DNA from: Methylobacterium oryzihabitans
GTDB lineage: Bacteria; Pseudomonadota; Alphaproteobacteria; Rhizobiales; Beijerinckiaceae
Direction: 5' to 3'
Assembly: GCF_004004555.2 (NCBI RefSeq)
Contig: NZ_SACP01000005.1
Span: 124,001 to 188,000, forward strand
Length of the DNA: 64,000 bases
Shown: positions 17,842 to 26,188 of the stretch, piece by piece
How positions within the stretch are numbered: position 1 is the stretch's first letter
How the letters are laid out: each line of letters starts with the position of its first letter
The notes under the pieces: model-generated
What the model was told of the DNA's origin: nothing
Databases searched by the model: none
The model's input: the letters and a program-made list of their open reading frames with translations, nothing else
Position numbers and translations under genes: made by a program

Positions 17842-17987
17842 CGGCGGCGCGCCTGCGCCGGGGCCTGCCCTGGCTCGTCCTCTTGGCGGGCCTTGTCCTC
17901 GCGACGATGCCGGCATGGCGGCCACTGCTGTTCGGGGTGGCGCTCGGGCTCGACGACTGGCTGCTGCTGCGCTGCCTGCCGGGCTGA
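17838..17987 (+). CDS. Small membrane peptide overlapping the DUF2243 gene
   Basis: The 49-residue frame begins with an ATGA overlap on the DUF2243 stop and reads MTAARLRRGLPWLVLLAG and onward. It has a basic start and one or two hydrophobic stretches (about residues 10-25 and 28-45), ending in 'LLRCLPG'. Translational coupling and the hydrophobic profile support a real gene. I do not recognise a family. It may be an accessory subunit of the DUF2243 protein. Confidence 0.55.
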   Translation: MTAARLRRGLPWLVLLAGLVLATMPAWRPLLFGVALGLDDWLLLRCLPG

Positions 17988-18194
17988 GGAGGCCGTTGAG
18001 GCGGGGCGGCCTGCGCATGCGTCGATGCGACGAAGCCGGCCTCGACCGGGCCGGTCCGAGCCGGAGGCCGGTCCCTTTGCCGGGGCTCGCTTCGGCGAAT
18101 GCTCCAACCTCTGCTAGACTGGGCCCTTCGGCCTCGATGCGCCTGCGGGCTCGCAGGTCCGGCCTCCCGCCACCGACGAGGGCGCGTCACCACC

Positions 18195-21100
18195 ATGTCC
18201 CGATCGCTGATGGCCTCGCGGCGGTTCGCGCCGCTGTTCTGGTGCCAGTTCTTCTCCGCCTTCAACGACAACTTCCTCAAGAACGCCCTGGTGTTCCTGA
18301 TCCTGTTCGGAGTCCACGGCACGGGCGGCGGGGTCGAGGGCGGCGGGGGCGCCCTGGTGACGCTCGCCGGGGCGGCCTTCATCGCGCCGTTCTTCCTGCT
18401 CTCGGGGCTCGGCGGCGAACTCGCCGACCGCTACGACAAGGCGCGGGTCGCCCGCCGGCTCAAGGCGGCGGAGATCGCCGCCGCCGGCGTCGCGGTGCTC
18501 GGCTTCTTCCTCGCCTCGGTGCCGGTGCTGTTCGTGGCCCTGGTGATGTTCGGGTCGATCGCCGCCCTGTTCGGGCCGATCAAGTACGGCATCCTGCCCG
18601 ACCACCTCGCCAAGGCGGAACTGCCCGCCGGCAACGCGCTGGTCGAGGCCGCGACCTTCCTCGCCATCCTCACCGGCACCATCGCGGGCGGGCTCGCGGT
18701 GACCCATGGCGGCGCGCCGATCTTCGGCGCCCTGGTGATGGGCTTCGCCGTCCTGTGCTGGGCCGCGAGCCTGATGATCCCGGCCACCGGCGAGGCGGCC
18801 CCGACGCTGGCCGTCGACCGCAACGTCCTGCGCTCGACGGCGAGCCTCGTGCGCGACCTCTACGCGGACACCCGGCTGTGGCGCACCGGGCTCATCACCT
18901 GCTGGTTCTGGCTCGTCGGCGCGGTGGTGCTCGCCCTGCTGCCGGTGGTCGCCAAGGCGACCTTCGGCGGCGACGAGACCGTGGTGACGGCGATGCTGGC
19001 GCTGTTCTCGATCGGCGTCGCGCTGGGCTCGGGCCTCGCCTCGTGGCTCGCCGCCGGGCGCATCGTGCTGCTGCCGACCCCGCTCGCTGCCTTCGCCATG
19101 GCGGCGTTCTCCCTCGACATCGCGGTGCTGGCCTGGAGCGCGCCGCCGCCTGCGGCGGTGCCGGTCGGCGCCCTCGACTTCTTCGCCTCGTGGCGCGGGG
19201 TGCGGCTCGGCCTCGACTTTGTCGGGCTGGCGGCCGCCGCCGGCCTGTTCATCGTGCCGTCCTTCGCCGCGCTCCAGGCCTGGACCCCGAAGGAGCGCCG
19301 CGCCCGGGTCATCGCCGCCTCGAACGTGCTCTCGGCCGCGCTCATCGTCCTCGGCGCCGCCGGCATCGCGGCGTTGCAGGGTGCCGGTTTCTCCGGGGGC
19401 GCGCTGTTCCTCATCGTGGCGCTCGCCAACCTCGCGGCCGGCGCGGCCGTGCTCGCGGTGCTGCCGACGAGTCCGTTCCGCGACTTCCTGTCGATCCTGT
19501 TTCGCGCCTTTTACCGCATGGAGGTGCGCGGGATCGAGAACCTGGAGAAGGCCGGCCCGGGCGCGATCGTCGCCCTCAACCACGTCAGCTTCCTCGACGG
19601 CGGCCTCGCCCTGTCGCTGATGGAGGAGGAGCCGGTCTTCGCCATCGACCACGGCATCGCCAAGCGCTGGTGGGTGCGCCCGTTCGTGTGGCTGACCAAG
19701 GCGCTGCCGCTCGACCCGACCAAGCCGCTGGCGACCCGCAAGCTCATCAACGCGGTCAGGGCCGGCGAGACCCTCATCATCTTCCCCGAGGGCCGGCTCA
19801 CCGTGACCGGGAGCCTGATGAAGGTCTACGACGGCGCCGGGCTGATCGCCGACAAGTCCGGCGCGGTCGTGGTGCCGGTAAAGATCGAGGGGCCGGAGCG
19901 GACCCTGTTCTCGCGCCTCTCGCGCGCCCAGGTGCGCCGGCGCTGGTGGCCGGAGATCACCGTCACGGTGCTGGAACCGGTGCGCCTCGCGGTCGATCCG
20001 GCGCTCAAGGGCAAGCAGCGCCGGCAGGCGGCGGGCGCCGCGCTCTACGGCGTGATGTCCGACCTGATCTTTCGCACCGCGCCCACCGACCGCACGGTGT
20101 TCGAGGCGGTGGTGCAGGCCGCCGAGCGCGAGGGCGCCGGCCGCAAGGCGGTCGAGGATCCGGTCGCGGGCTCGCTGACCTACCGCAAGCTCCTCCTCGG
20201 CACCCGGGTGCTCGCGGGCAAGCTCGCGCCCCTCGCCCCCGTTGGCGGAGCGGTCGGGGTGATGCTGCCCAACGCCAACGGCGCGGCGGTGGCGGTGCTC
20301 GCCCTGATGTCGGCCGGGCGGGTGCCGGCGATGATCAACTTCACCGCCGGCGCGACGACCATCCTCAGCGCCTGCAAAGCGGCCGAGGTCGACACGATCG
20401 TGACGTCCCGCGCCTTCGTCGAGAAGGGCCGCCTCGATGCCCTGGTCGCCGCTCTGGGCGAACGCCTGCGCGTCGTCTACCTTGAGGACGTCCGCGCCAC
20501 GGTCGGGCTCGCCGACAAGCTCGGCGGGCTGATGAACTGGCGCCACGCCCTCCATCCCCGCCGCCCGGACGACCCGGCGGCGATCCTGTTCACCTCCGGC
20601 AGCGAGGGCACGCCGAAGGGCGTGGTGCTGTCCCACCGCAACATGCTGGCCAACGCCGCCCAGGCCCAGGCGCGGATCGATTTCGGCCGCACCGACAAGG
20701 TGTTCAACGTCCTGCCGGTGTTCCACTCCTTCGGGCTGACGGTCGGGCTGGTGCTGCCGCTGGTCTCGGGCGTGCCGGTCTACCTCTACCCGTCGCCGCT
20801 GCACTACCGGGTGGTGCCGGAACTGGTCTACGGCTCCAACGCCACGATCCTGTTCGGCACCGACACCTTCCTCGCCGGCTACGCCCGCGCCGCCCACCCC
20901 TACGACTTCCGCTCCCTGCGCTACATCTTGGCCGGGGCCGAGCCGGTGAAGGCCCAGACCCGCAAGGTCTACGCGGAGAAATTCGGCCTGCGGATCCTCG
21001 AAGGCTACGGCGTCACCGAGACCGCGCCGGTGCTCGCCCTCAACACCCCGATGTTCAACCGCTTCGGCACCGTCGGTCGGATCATGCCCGGCATGGAGGC

Positions 21101-21614
21101 ACGGCTCGAACCCGTGCCCGGGGTCGAGGAGGGCGGGCGCCTGTTCGTGCGCGGTCCCAACGTGATGCTGGGCTACCTGCGGGCCGAGAAGCCCGGCGTG
21201 CTGGAGCCGCCGCCCGGAGGCTGGCACGACACCGGCGACATCGTCTCCATCGACGAGGCCGGCTTCGTCACCATTCGGGGCCGGGCCAAGCGCTTCGCCA
21301 AGGTCGGCGGCGAGATGATCTCGCTCGCCGCCGTCGAGGCGATGGCCGCCGACCTCTGGCCGGAGGCCGCCTCCGCCGTCGCCACCCGCCCCGACCCGCG
21401 CAAGGGCGAGCGGCTGATCCTCGTCACCGAGCGCCGCGACGCCACCCGCGCGGCGTTCCAGGCCCATGCCCGCGCCGTCGGCGCGAGCGAGCTGGCGGTG
21501 CCGGCCGAGATCCTGGTGGTCGATCGGCTGCCGCAGCTCGGCTCGGGCAAGACCGACTTCTCCGCCGTCACCGCCCTGGTGCGCGAGCGGGCGCCGGCCG
21601 AGGCGGCCGAGTGA
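18195..21614 (+). CDS. aas: Three-domain acyl-ACP synthetase / 2-acylglycerophospholipid acyltransferase with MFS flippase domain
   Basis: The 1139-residue protein joins three parts. Residues 1 to about 420 form a 12-helix major facilitator unit ('FFSAFNDNFLKNALVF'), resembling the lysophospholipid transporter LplT. A PlsC acyltransferase follows ('NHVSFLDGG' near 461 and 'FPEGRLT' near 529). Last comes an AMP-binding adenylating domain ('LFTSGSEGTPKGVVLSHRN' near 797 and 'EGYGVTE' near 937). Together they flip and re-acylate lysophospholipids at the inner membrane. E. coli has separate LplT and Aas; here they are one chain. The start at 18195 (MSRSLMASRR) is where homology begins. The next gene begins 26 bases after its stop. 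Confidence 0.9.
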   Translation: MSRSLMASRRFAPLFWCQFFSAFNDNFLKNALVFLILFGVHGTGGGVEGGGGALVTLAGAAFIAPFFLLSGLGGELADRYDKARVARRLKAAEIAAAGVAVLGFFLASVPVLFVALVMFGSIAALFGPIKYGILPDHLAKAELPAGNALVEAATFLAILTGTIAGGLAVTHGGAPIFGALVMGFAVLCWAASLMIPATGEAAPTLAVDRNVLRSTASLVRDLYADTRLWRTGLITCWFWLVGAVVLALLPVVAKATFGGDETVVTAMLALFSIGVALGSGLASWLAAGRIVLLPTPLAAFAMAAFSLDIAVLAWSAPPPAAVPVGALDFFASWRGVRLGLDFVGLAAAAGLFIVPSFAALQAWTPKERRARVIAASNVLSAALIVLGAAGIAALQGAGFSGGALFLIVALANLAAGAAVLAVLPTSPFRDFLSILFRAFYRMEVRGIENLEKAGPGAIVALNHVSFLDGGLALSLMEEEPVFAIDHGIAKRWWVRPFVWLTKALPLDPTKPLATRKLINAVRAGETLIIFPEGRLTVTGSLMKVYDGAGLIADKSGAVVVPVKIEGPERTLFSRLSRAQVRRRWWPEITVTVLEPVRLAVDPALKGKQRRQAAGAALYGVMSDLIFRTAPTDRTVFEAVVQAAEREGAGRKAVEDPVAGSLTYRKLLLGTRVLAGKLAPLAPVGGAVGVMLPNANGAAVAVLALMSAGRVPAMINFTAGATTILSACKAAEVDTIVTSRAFVEKGRLDALVAALGERLRVVYLEDVRATVGLADKLGGLMNWRHALHPRRPDDPAAILFTSGSEGTPKGVVLSHRNMLANAAQAQARIDFGRTDKVFNVLPVFHSFGLTVGLVLPLVSGVPVYLYPSPLHYRVVPELVYGSNATILFGTDTFLAGYARAAHPYDFRSLRYILAGAEPVKAQTRKVYAEKFGLRILEGYGVTETAPVLALNTPMFNRFGTVGRIMPGMEARLEPVPGVEEGGRLFVRGPNVMLGYLRAEKPGVLEPPPGGWHDTGDIVSIDEAGFVTIRGRAKRFAKVGGEMISLAAVEAMAADLWPEAASAVATRPDPRKGERLILVTERRDATRAAFQAHARAVGASELAVPAEILVVDRLPQLGSGKTDFSAVTALVRERAPAEAAE

Positions 21615-21640
21615 GCCGCGGGTCCGAAGGAGCCTCGACG

Positions 21641-22174
21641 ATGCCGCTGCTGTCGCGCACCCGCTCGGCCCTCCTCGTCGTCGACCTCCAGGCCCGCCTC
21701 GTCCCGGCGATCGCGGACGGCGCCGCCGTGGTGGCGCAGGCGGGGCGGCTAATGCGGGCGGCCGAGCGGCTCGGCGTGCCGGTGCTGCTGACCGAGCAGA
21801 ACCCGAAGGGCCTCGGCGCCACCGTGCCGCAGCTGGAGGCCGGGTCGCATCCGGTGCTGGAGAAGCGCGCCTTCTCGGCGACCCGGGCCGAGGGGTTCCT
21901 CGCCTGCCTGCCGGACCGGCCCGACGTGGTGGTGGCCGGCTGCGAGGCGCATGTCTGCGTGCTCCAGACCGTCGCCGGGCTGATCGAGGCCGGGCGCCGG
22001 GTCTTCGTGGTCGAGGACGCGGTCGGCTCGCGGGCGCCCGCCAGCCGCGCCGCCGCCCTGCGCCGGATGACGGCGCACGGCGCCGAGATCGTCACCGTCG
22101 AGATGGTGGTGTTCGAGTGGCTGGAGAGCGCCGCGGATCCGCTGTTCAAGGATGTGGTCGCGCTGGTGAAGTAG
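21641..22174 (+). CDS. Isochorismatase-like cysteine hydrolase
   Basis: This 177-residue protein has the fold signature of the isochorismatase/nicotinamidase superfamily: 'ALLVVDLQARLVPAI' with the catalytic aspartate near residue 13, a lysine in 'VLEKRAFSAT', and 'VVVAGCEAHVCVLQTVAGL' with the catalytic cysteine near residue 110. It is short, like YcaC or bacterial ISOC1-type hydrolases. A GAAGGAG ribosome site supports the ATG at 21641; a GTG overlapping the previous stop is less likely. It lies close behind aas on the same strand. The substrate is unknown. Confidence 0.85.
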   Translation: MPLLSRTRSALLVVDLQARLVPAIADGAAVVAQAGRLMRAAERLGVPVLLTEQNPKGLGATVPQLEAGSHPVLEKRAFSATRAEGFLACLPDRPDVVVAGCEAHVCVLQTVAGLIEAGRRVFVVEDAVGSRAPASRAAALRRMTAHGAEIVTVEMVVFEWLESAADPLFKDVVALVK

Positions 22175-22177
22175 GGT

Positions 22178-22283
22178 CTAAGCAGACTTGCGTTGGCAAG
22201 CCGACGCTTCGTCCGCTTGGATTTTTGTTGTGTCGCAGATTTTTGCCGCAAAACGGGCAATCACTTTTGCGAAATCTGCTTAG
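22178..22283. repeat. 106-bp palindrome-ended intergenic repeat, copy 1
   Basis: The element begins CTAAGCAGA and ends with its exact inverse TCTGCTTAG. The interior is AT-richer than the genome. Its left 60 bases match, in inverse orientation, the element at 59870-59969, including the shared stretch ACGCTTCGTCCGCTT. It fills the gap between the convergent hydrolase and phosphatase genes, and the phosphatase stop codon (TAA, complement 22280-22282) lies inside its end repeat. Confidence 0.8.
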
Positions 22284-23509
22284 CGTCCGCATTCCGACGG
22301 GATGCGGCTCAGGATCCGCTGGCGCAGGTCCGTCAGCGGGCACAGTCCGTTCTCGCAGCCGGGGAGCGGCACCGGGACGGCGTGCACCTTGGCGGGGTCG
22401 AGGGCGCGCATGCCGTCGAGTTCGGCGTACCACAGGGTGAGGCCGACCCGCCGCTCGCCGGTCGCCTCGTCGCGCCAGCCTTCGAGGGCGAAGGCGGTGG
22501 CGGGGGCGGCGCGGTCCGGCTGGCCCGGCAGCGTCCAGTCGACCCCGAACACCCCCGCCATGTTGACGAGGTTGGTGTCGTGCCCGGCCAGCGCCAGCAG
22601 CCGCGTGCCGGGCCCGACCGCCGGGTCGGCCGCCCGGGTCTCGCCCGCGAGGGCCGCGAGCATCAGCCGGGCCATGGCGGCACCCCGCCGCAGGCTCACG
22701 GCGGGCAGGCGTCCCGTGATCGCCTCGCCCCGGTTGCGGGCGGGGAGCAATGGGCCGATCTGCGCCGGAGTGGTCGCGAGGCCCCAGCCGATCTCGGCGG
22801 GCGGCAGGCCCTGGGCGTATTCCAGCAGCATGATCTCGGAGGCCGGCGCGGCGACGCTCAGAGGTCCCTTCAGTTCGACGCCGTCGTGCTTCACCGCGAC
22901 CGAGGACGGGCCGGGCGTCTCGCCGGGGCGCAGGATCGCCCAGACCGCCCGCACCGCCGTGTCGGTCGCCGGGTCGGTCAGGCCGCCGCCGAACGTCTCC
23001 GCGATGGCGGCGCGGGTCGCCTCGGGGTCGAGGCGGCAGGTCTCGGAGAACGAATCGAACACCGGGTCCCGCGTGCCGTCCGGCTTGGCCCCGACCGGGA
23101 CGCCGCAGCCGGGGGCGAGCCGGTCGGCCATCTCGCGGCCGCTCTCCCGGGTCCGCCGGACGCGGCCGTCGGCCCACACCGCGAGCGCCTCGCCGGGGCA
23201 GCCCTGCGCGGGCAGCAGCCCCCGGGCGACGTAGCCGGCCCGGATGGCGTCGGCGACGAGGCCCACCACCCGGGCGCCCTTCGGCGTCAGCTCGCCGGCG
23301 CCGACCGGCCAGCCCGGCCAGCCGCGCTCGCTGAAGCGGGCGAGCGCCTCCGGCGATTGGGTCGGTGCGCGCACGCCGTGACGCTGGATCAGCACCACAC
23401 GGTCGAGCACCAGCGCGGCCCCGGGGGACGCGGTCAGGATCGCTCCGGCGAGAGCGGCGCCGCCGAGAAGGCGGCGGGAGCACAGAACATCGAGCAGATG
23501 CCGGATCAT
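22280..23509 (-). CDS. Histidine acid phosphatase (phytase / glucose-1-phosphatase type), secreted
   Basis: The 409-residue protein has a signal peptide ('LLGGAALAGAILTASPGAAL', cleavage near residue 33), so it is periplasmic. 'LIQRHGVRAPTQSP' carries the RHGxRxP motif (His 44), and 'LALAGHDTNLVNMAGVF' holds the HD proton-donor motif near residue 300. The family releases phosphate from phytate or sugar phosphates, a useful trait on plants. Its stop codon sits in the end of an intergenic repeat. It has no close partner genes on its strand. Confidence 0.92.
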   Translation of the reverse strand: MIRHLLDVLCSRRLLGGAALAGAILTASPGAALVLDRVVLIQRHGVRAPTQSPEALARFSERGWPGWPVGAGELTPKGARVVGLVADAIRAGYVARGLLPAQGCPGEALAVWADGRVRRTRESGREMADRLAPGCGVPVGAKPDGTRDPVFDSFSETCRLDPEATRAAIAETFGGGLTDPATDTAVRAVWAILRPGETPGPSSVAVKHDGVELKGPLSVAAPASEIMLLEYAQGLPPAEIGWGLATTPAQIGPLLPARNRGEAITGRLPAVSLRRGAAMARLMLAALAGETRAADPAVGPGTRLLALAGHDTNLVNMAGVFGVDWTLPGQPDRAAPATAFALEGWRDEATGERRVGLTLWYAELDGMRALDPAKVHAVPVPLPGCENGLCPLTDLRQRILSRIPSECGR

Positions 23510-24052
23510 CGCGGGAAACCTCGGGTCGCGGGCGGGCGCCCCGCCGCTGGCCGGCCGCGAGGTGCGTCGGGCCCAGTCCTAGCGGCCCGGCCGCCCGGAT
23601 CCGGTTTCCGCACCGGCGGCGTCCCGCGGATTCCCGGCTGCAATCCGCAGCAACCCGGAAACATCGTGAAGACCGGACTGCGCGGCGGGCCGGCACCCCG
23701 GGGCCCGGCTGCCGCCCTGCACCGGACGGCGGCCTGCGGCGCCCAGATCGGTTTCGTCCAGGGAGTGGTGTTCGCATGGCTTGGAAAGGCCGCGCCATCG
23801 CCGTCCAAGAATGTGATCGCCCCTGTGAAGTCGCTGCGGCCGTCGCTTTCCCGTTCGAGACTGGTGCCGGTGCAGCCTGCATTGGCGCGCATTCGACGGG
23901 ATTGCCCAATCGGACGGCACGTTGATTCCTGGACTTCAATCCTTCGTAGGTTTGGATTACGTCCCGTGTCGTGCTAGCCACGAAGACCGTGGTCCCGCGA
24001 CCACTCGCGGGACGCGGCGGGCCGATCTCTGGTGCAGGGCGTCATTGTGCCG
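23510..24052. other. 543-bp intergenic region between phosphatase and LuxR-type regulator
   Basis: The genes on either side are divergent, so both promoters lie here. The left 200 bases are normal in GC; the right 250 bases are AT-richer. A perfect hairpin at 23992-24013 is listed separately. Short reading frames exist on both strands but have composition and codon use unlike the real genes, so I call none. Confidence 0.6.
23992..24013 (+). promoter_or_regulatory. Perfect 9-bp inverted repeat before the LuxR-type regulator
   Basis: GTCCCGCGA, CCAC, TCGCGGGAC. It lies 39 bases before the chosen ATG. It could be an autoregulatory operator or a leader hairpin that masks the weak ribosome site. 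The role is inferred from position only. Confidence 0.4.
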
Positions 24053-25198
24053 ATGCAGGACACGGATGCCGAGCAGCTCTCGCACCTGATCGGTGCCTTC
24101 TACGACGCGGCACTCGATCCTGGCCAGTGGACCGAGACCCTCGAACGGGCCGCGCGCTTCCTCGACGGTGCCGGCGTCAACATCTTCTGGCAGGATTCGA
24201 CCACCCAAGCCGCGGTGGTGTTTCATAGCTGGGGAGACGACCCGGCCTACACCGAATCCTACCTGCGGGACTACATCGCGATCAATCCGTTCTTCCCGGC
24301 GATGTCGTTCGTCCAGCCGGGCGTGGTGTTCAGCGGCGGCGACCTGATCCCGCACCAGGAGTTCGCCAAGACCCGCTTCTTCCAGGAATGGGTGGCGCCG
24401 CAGGGCTATGTCGACGTCATCGGGGTCAACCTGCATCGCTTCGCGATGACCGTGTCGTCGTTCACGGTCCGCCGCAGCCGCGAGCAGGGCTACGTCGACG
24501 ACGAGATGCGCCGGCGGCTGACCCTGCTGGTGCCGCATATCCGCCGGGCGGCGGCGATCGGCCGGGAGATCGACGGGCGCCGCACCCAGGCGGCCAACCT
24601 GGAAGCCGTGCTCGACCGCGTCGCCGCCGGCGCCCTGCTCGTCGATGCCGACGGCCGGATCGATTACGCCAACGAGCCGGGTCGCGCCCTGCTCGACCGC
24701 GGCGACCCGCTCGTCGCCCGCGACGGCATCCTGCACGCCGCCGGCCGTGAGGAGGAGAAGCAGCTGCGCGCCGCGCTCGCCGCCACCGCGTCGCCGCACG
24801 CGGTCTCGACGGAGGCGCCGGAGGCGTCGCTGGTCCTCCCAGGCCGCGACGGCGAGCGCTACCTCGCCCACATCCTGCCGCTCGCCGCCGGCGACCGCCT
24901 GCGCTCCAGCCAGGGCGGGCCGGCGAGCGCGGCGGTGTTCGTGCGCCGGGCCGAGATCCCGATCGTCTCGGGCATCGAACTGGTGGCGAAGCTGCACGGG
25001 CTGACCCCGGGCGAAATCAAGGTGCTGCAGGCGGTGATGGCCAATGCCGGGGTCAGCGAGATGGCGGCCGCCCTCGGCCTGTCGGCCACCACGGTCAAGA
25101 CCCATCTCGGCTCGCTGTTCGCCAAGACTGGTGCCCGCCGGCAATCCGATCTCGTCAAGCAGGTCGCCGCCCACGGCAGCCCATTCCTGTTCACCTGA
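24053..25198 (+). CDS. LuxR-family transcriptional regulator (solo, no synthase nearby)
   Basis: This 381-residue regulator ends in a LuxR/FixJ-type helix-turn-helix: 'LTPGEIKVLQAVMANAGVSEMAAALGLSATTVKTHLGSLFAKTGARRQSDLVKQV' region, about residues 310-370. The first 180 residues form an uncharacterised sensor-like region that does not look like an autoinducer-binding domain. The middle, 'AGALLVDADGRIDYANEPGRALL', is PAS-like. The start is unsure, with GTG at 24032 and 24047 and ATG at 24053 in frame and no good ribosome site; I use the ATG. Its target is unknown. The neighbouring LysR gene is convergent. Confidence 0.85.
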   Translation: MQDTDAEQLSHLIGAFYDAALDPGQWTETLERAARFLDGAGVNIFWQDSTTQAAVVFHSWGDDPAYTESYLRDYIAINPFFPAMSFVQPGVVFSGGDLIPHQEFAKTRFFQEWVAPQGYVDVIGVNLHRFAMTVSSFTVRRSREQGYVDDEMRRRLTLLVPHIRRAAAIGREIDGRRTQAANLEAVLDRVAAGALLVDADGRIDYANEPGRALLDRGDPLVARDGILHAAGREEEKQLRAALAATASPHAVSTEAPEASLVLPGRDGERYLAHILPLAAGDRLRSSQGGPASAAVFVRRAEIPIVSGIELVAKLHGLTPGEIKVLQAVMANAGVSEMAAALGLSATTVKTHLGSLFAKTGARRQSDLVKQVAAHGSPFLFT

Positions 25199-25201
25199 CG
25201 C

Positions 25202-26053
25202 TCAGTCCCAGATCTCGGCGTTCAGGATCTCGTGGGCCAGCGTCCGGCCCGGCTCGCGGCGCAGGCCCGGGCCGTCGAGGACGAACTCGACGTCGGCGAG
25301 GCGCGGCAGGTCGCTGCCGGCGAGGTCCTGCAACCCGTCCGGGATTAGGCTGCGCGGCTGCACCATCACGCCGACCCCGGCAAGAGCCGCCGCCCGCAAC
25401 CCGCTCAGGCCGGCGCAGGTGCAGGTGATGCGCCACGGCCGGCTCTCCGCGGTCAGCGCCGCCAGCGCGATCGCCCGGGTGATGCTCGGCGGCGGGAAGG
25501 TGACGAGGGAGACCGGCTCGCCCCGCTCCGGCGCCGCCTGCGGCAGTCCGACCCAGGCGAGGCGGTCGCGCCGCACCAGCACGCCCTTCGTCTCGCCGAC
25601 ATGGCGCTTGCCGAGCACGAGGTCGAGCTCGCCCCGGGCCAGCGCGTCGTTGAGCAGGCCGGTCAGCGCGACGCTGAGTTCGAGGTCGACCGACGGATAG
25701 GCGGCGCGAAAGTCGCGCAGCACCTCCGACAGCCGGCTCTGCACGAAGTCCTCGGACGCGCCGAAGCGCAGCCGGCCCCGGACCGCGCCGCCGGCGAGGG
25801 TGCGCTCCAGCCGTTCATGGGCGTCGAGCACGCTGCGGGCGAAGGCCAGCACCGCCTCGCCCTCCGGCGTCAGCCCGAGGGAATGGGTGGTGCGCAGGAG
25901 CAGGCGGCGGCCGAGCTGGGCCTCGAGCCGTTGGACGTGCTGGCTCACCGTCGATTGCCGCAGGCCGAGCTGCTCGGCCGCGCGGCTGAAGCTGCGGCTG
26001 CGCACCACCGTCGCGAGGCTGCGCAGCAGCACCGGGTCGATCAGCCGGGTCAT
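25202..26053 (-). CDS. LysR-family transcriptional regulator
   Basis: The 283-residue protein has the N-terminal winged helix-turn-helix of LysR regulators ('LATVVRSRSFSRAAEQLGLRQSTVSQHVQRLEAQLGRRLL') and a C-terminal periplasmic-binding-like effector domain. It is divergent from the BASS-family transporter at 26189 with a 135-base gap, the usual layout when a LysR protein controls its neighbour. It ends three bases from the LuxR-type gene, which is convergent. The effector is unknown but is probably linked to the transported organic anion. Confidence 0.93.
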   Translation of the reverse strand: MTRLIDPVLLRSLATVVRSRSFSRAAEQLGLRQSTVSQHVQRLEAQLGRRLLLRTTHSLGLTPEGEAVLAFARSVLDAHERLERTLAGGAVRGRLRFGASEDFVQSRLSEVLRDFRAAYPSVDLELSVALTGLLNDALARGELDLVLGKRHVGETKGVLVRRDRLAWVGLPQAAPERGEPVSLVTFPPPSITRAIALAALTAESRPWRITCTCAGLSGLRAAALAGVGVMVQPRSLIPDGLQDLAGSDLPRLADVEFVLDGPGLRREPGRTLAHEILNAEIWD

Positions 26054-26188
26054 CGGCTCCCGCAGCCTCCCGCATGAAACCTCGCCGGTTTATCACGAGT
26101 CGTGATGCCAGTCATCGCGGCCGTCGGCGTACCGCCGGCCCGACCGGCGGGTTACAGTGCCGGAATCCCCGATCCGCCGGACCCCGAG

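Noticed and set aside
23506..23892. A 128-residue minus-strand frame in the gap upstream of the LuxR-type gene
   Set aside because: It has no family resemblance, atypical composition and no ribosome site, and it overlaps the likely promoter of the phosphatase gene.
24053..25198. A quorum-sensing LuxR receptor
   Set aside because: The N-terminal region lacks a recognisable autoinducer-binding pattern and no LuxI-type synthase lies near, so I call it a LuxR-type regulator only by its DNA-binding domain.
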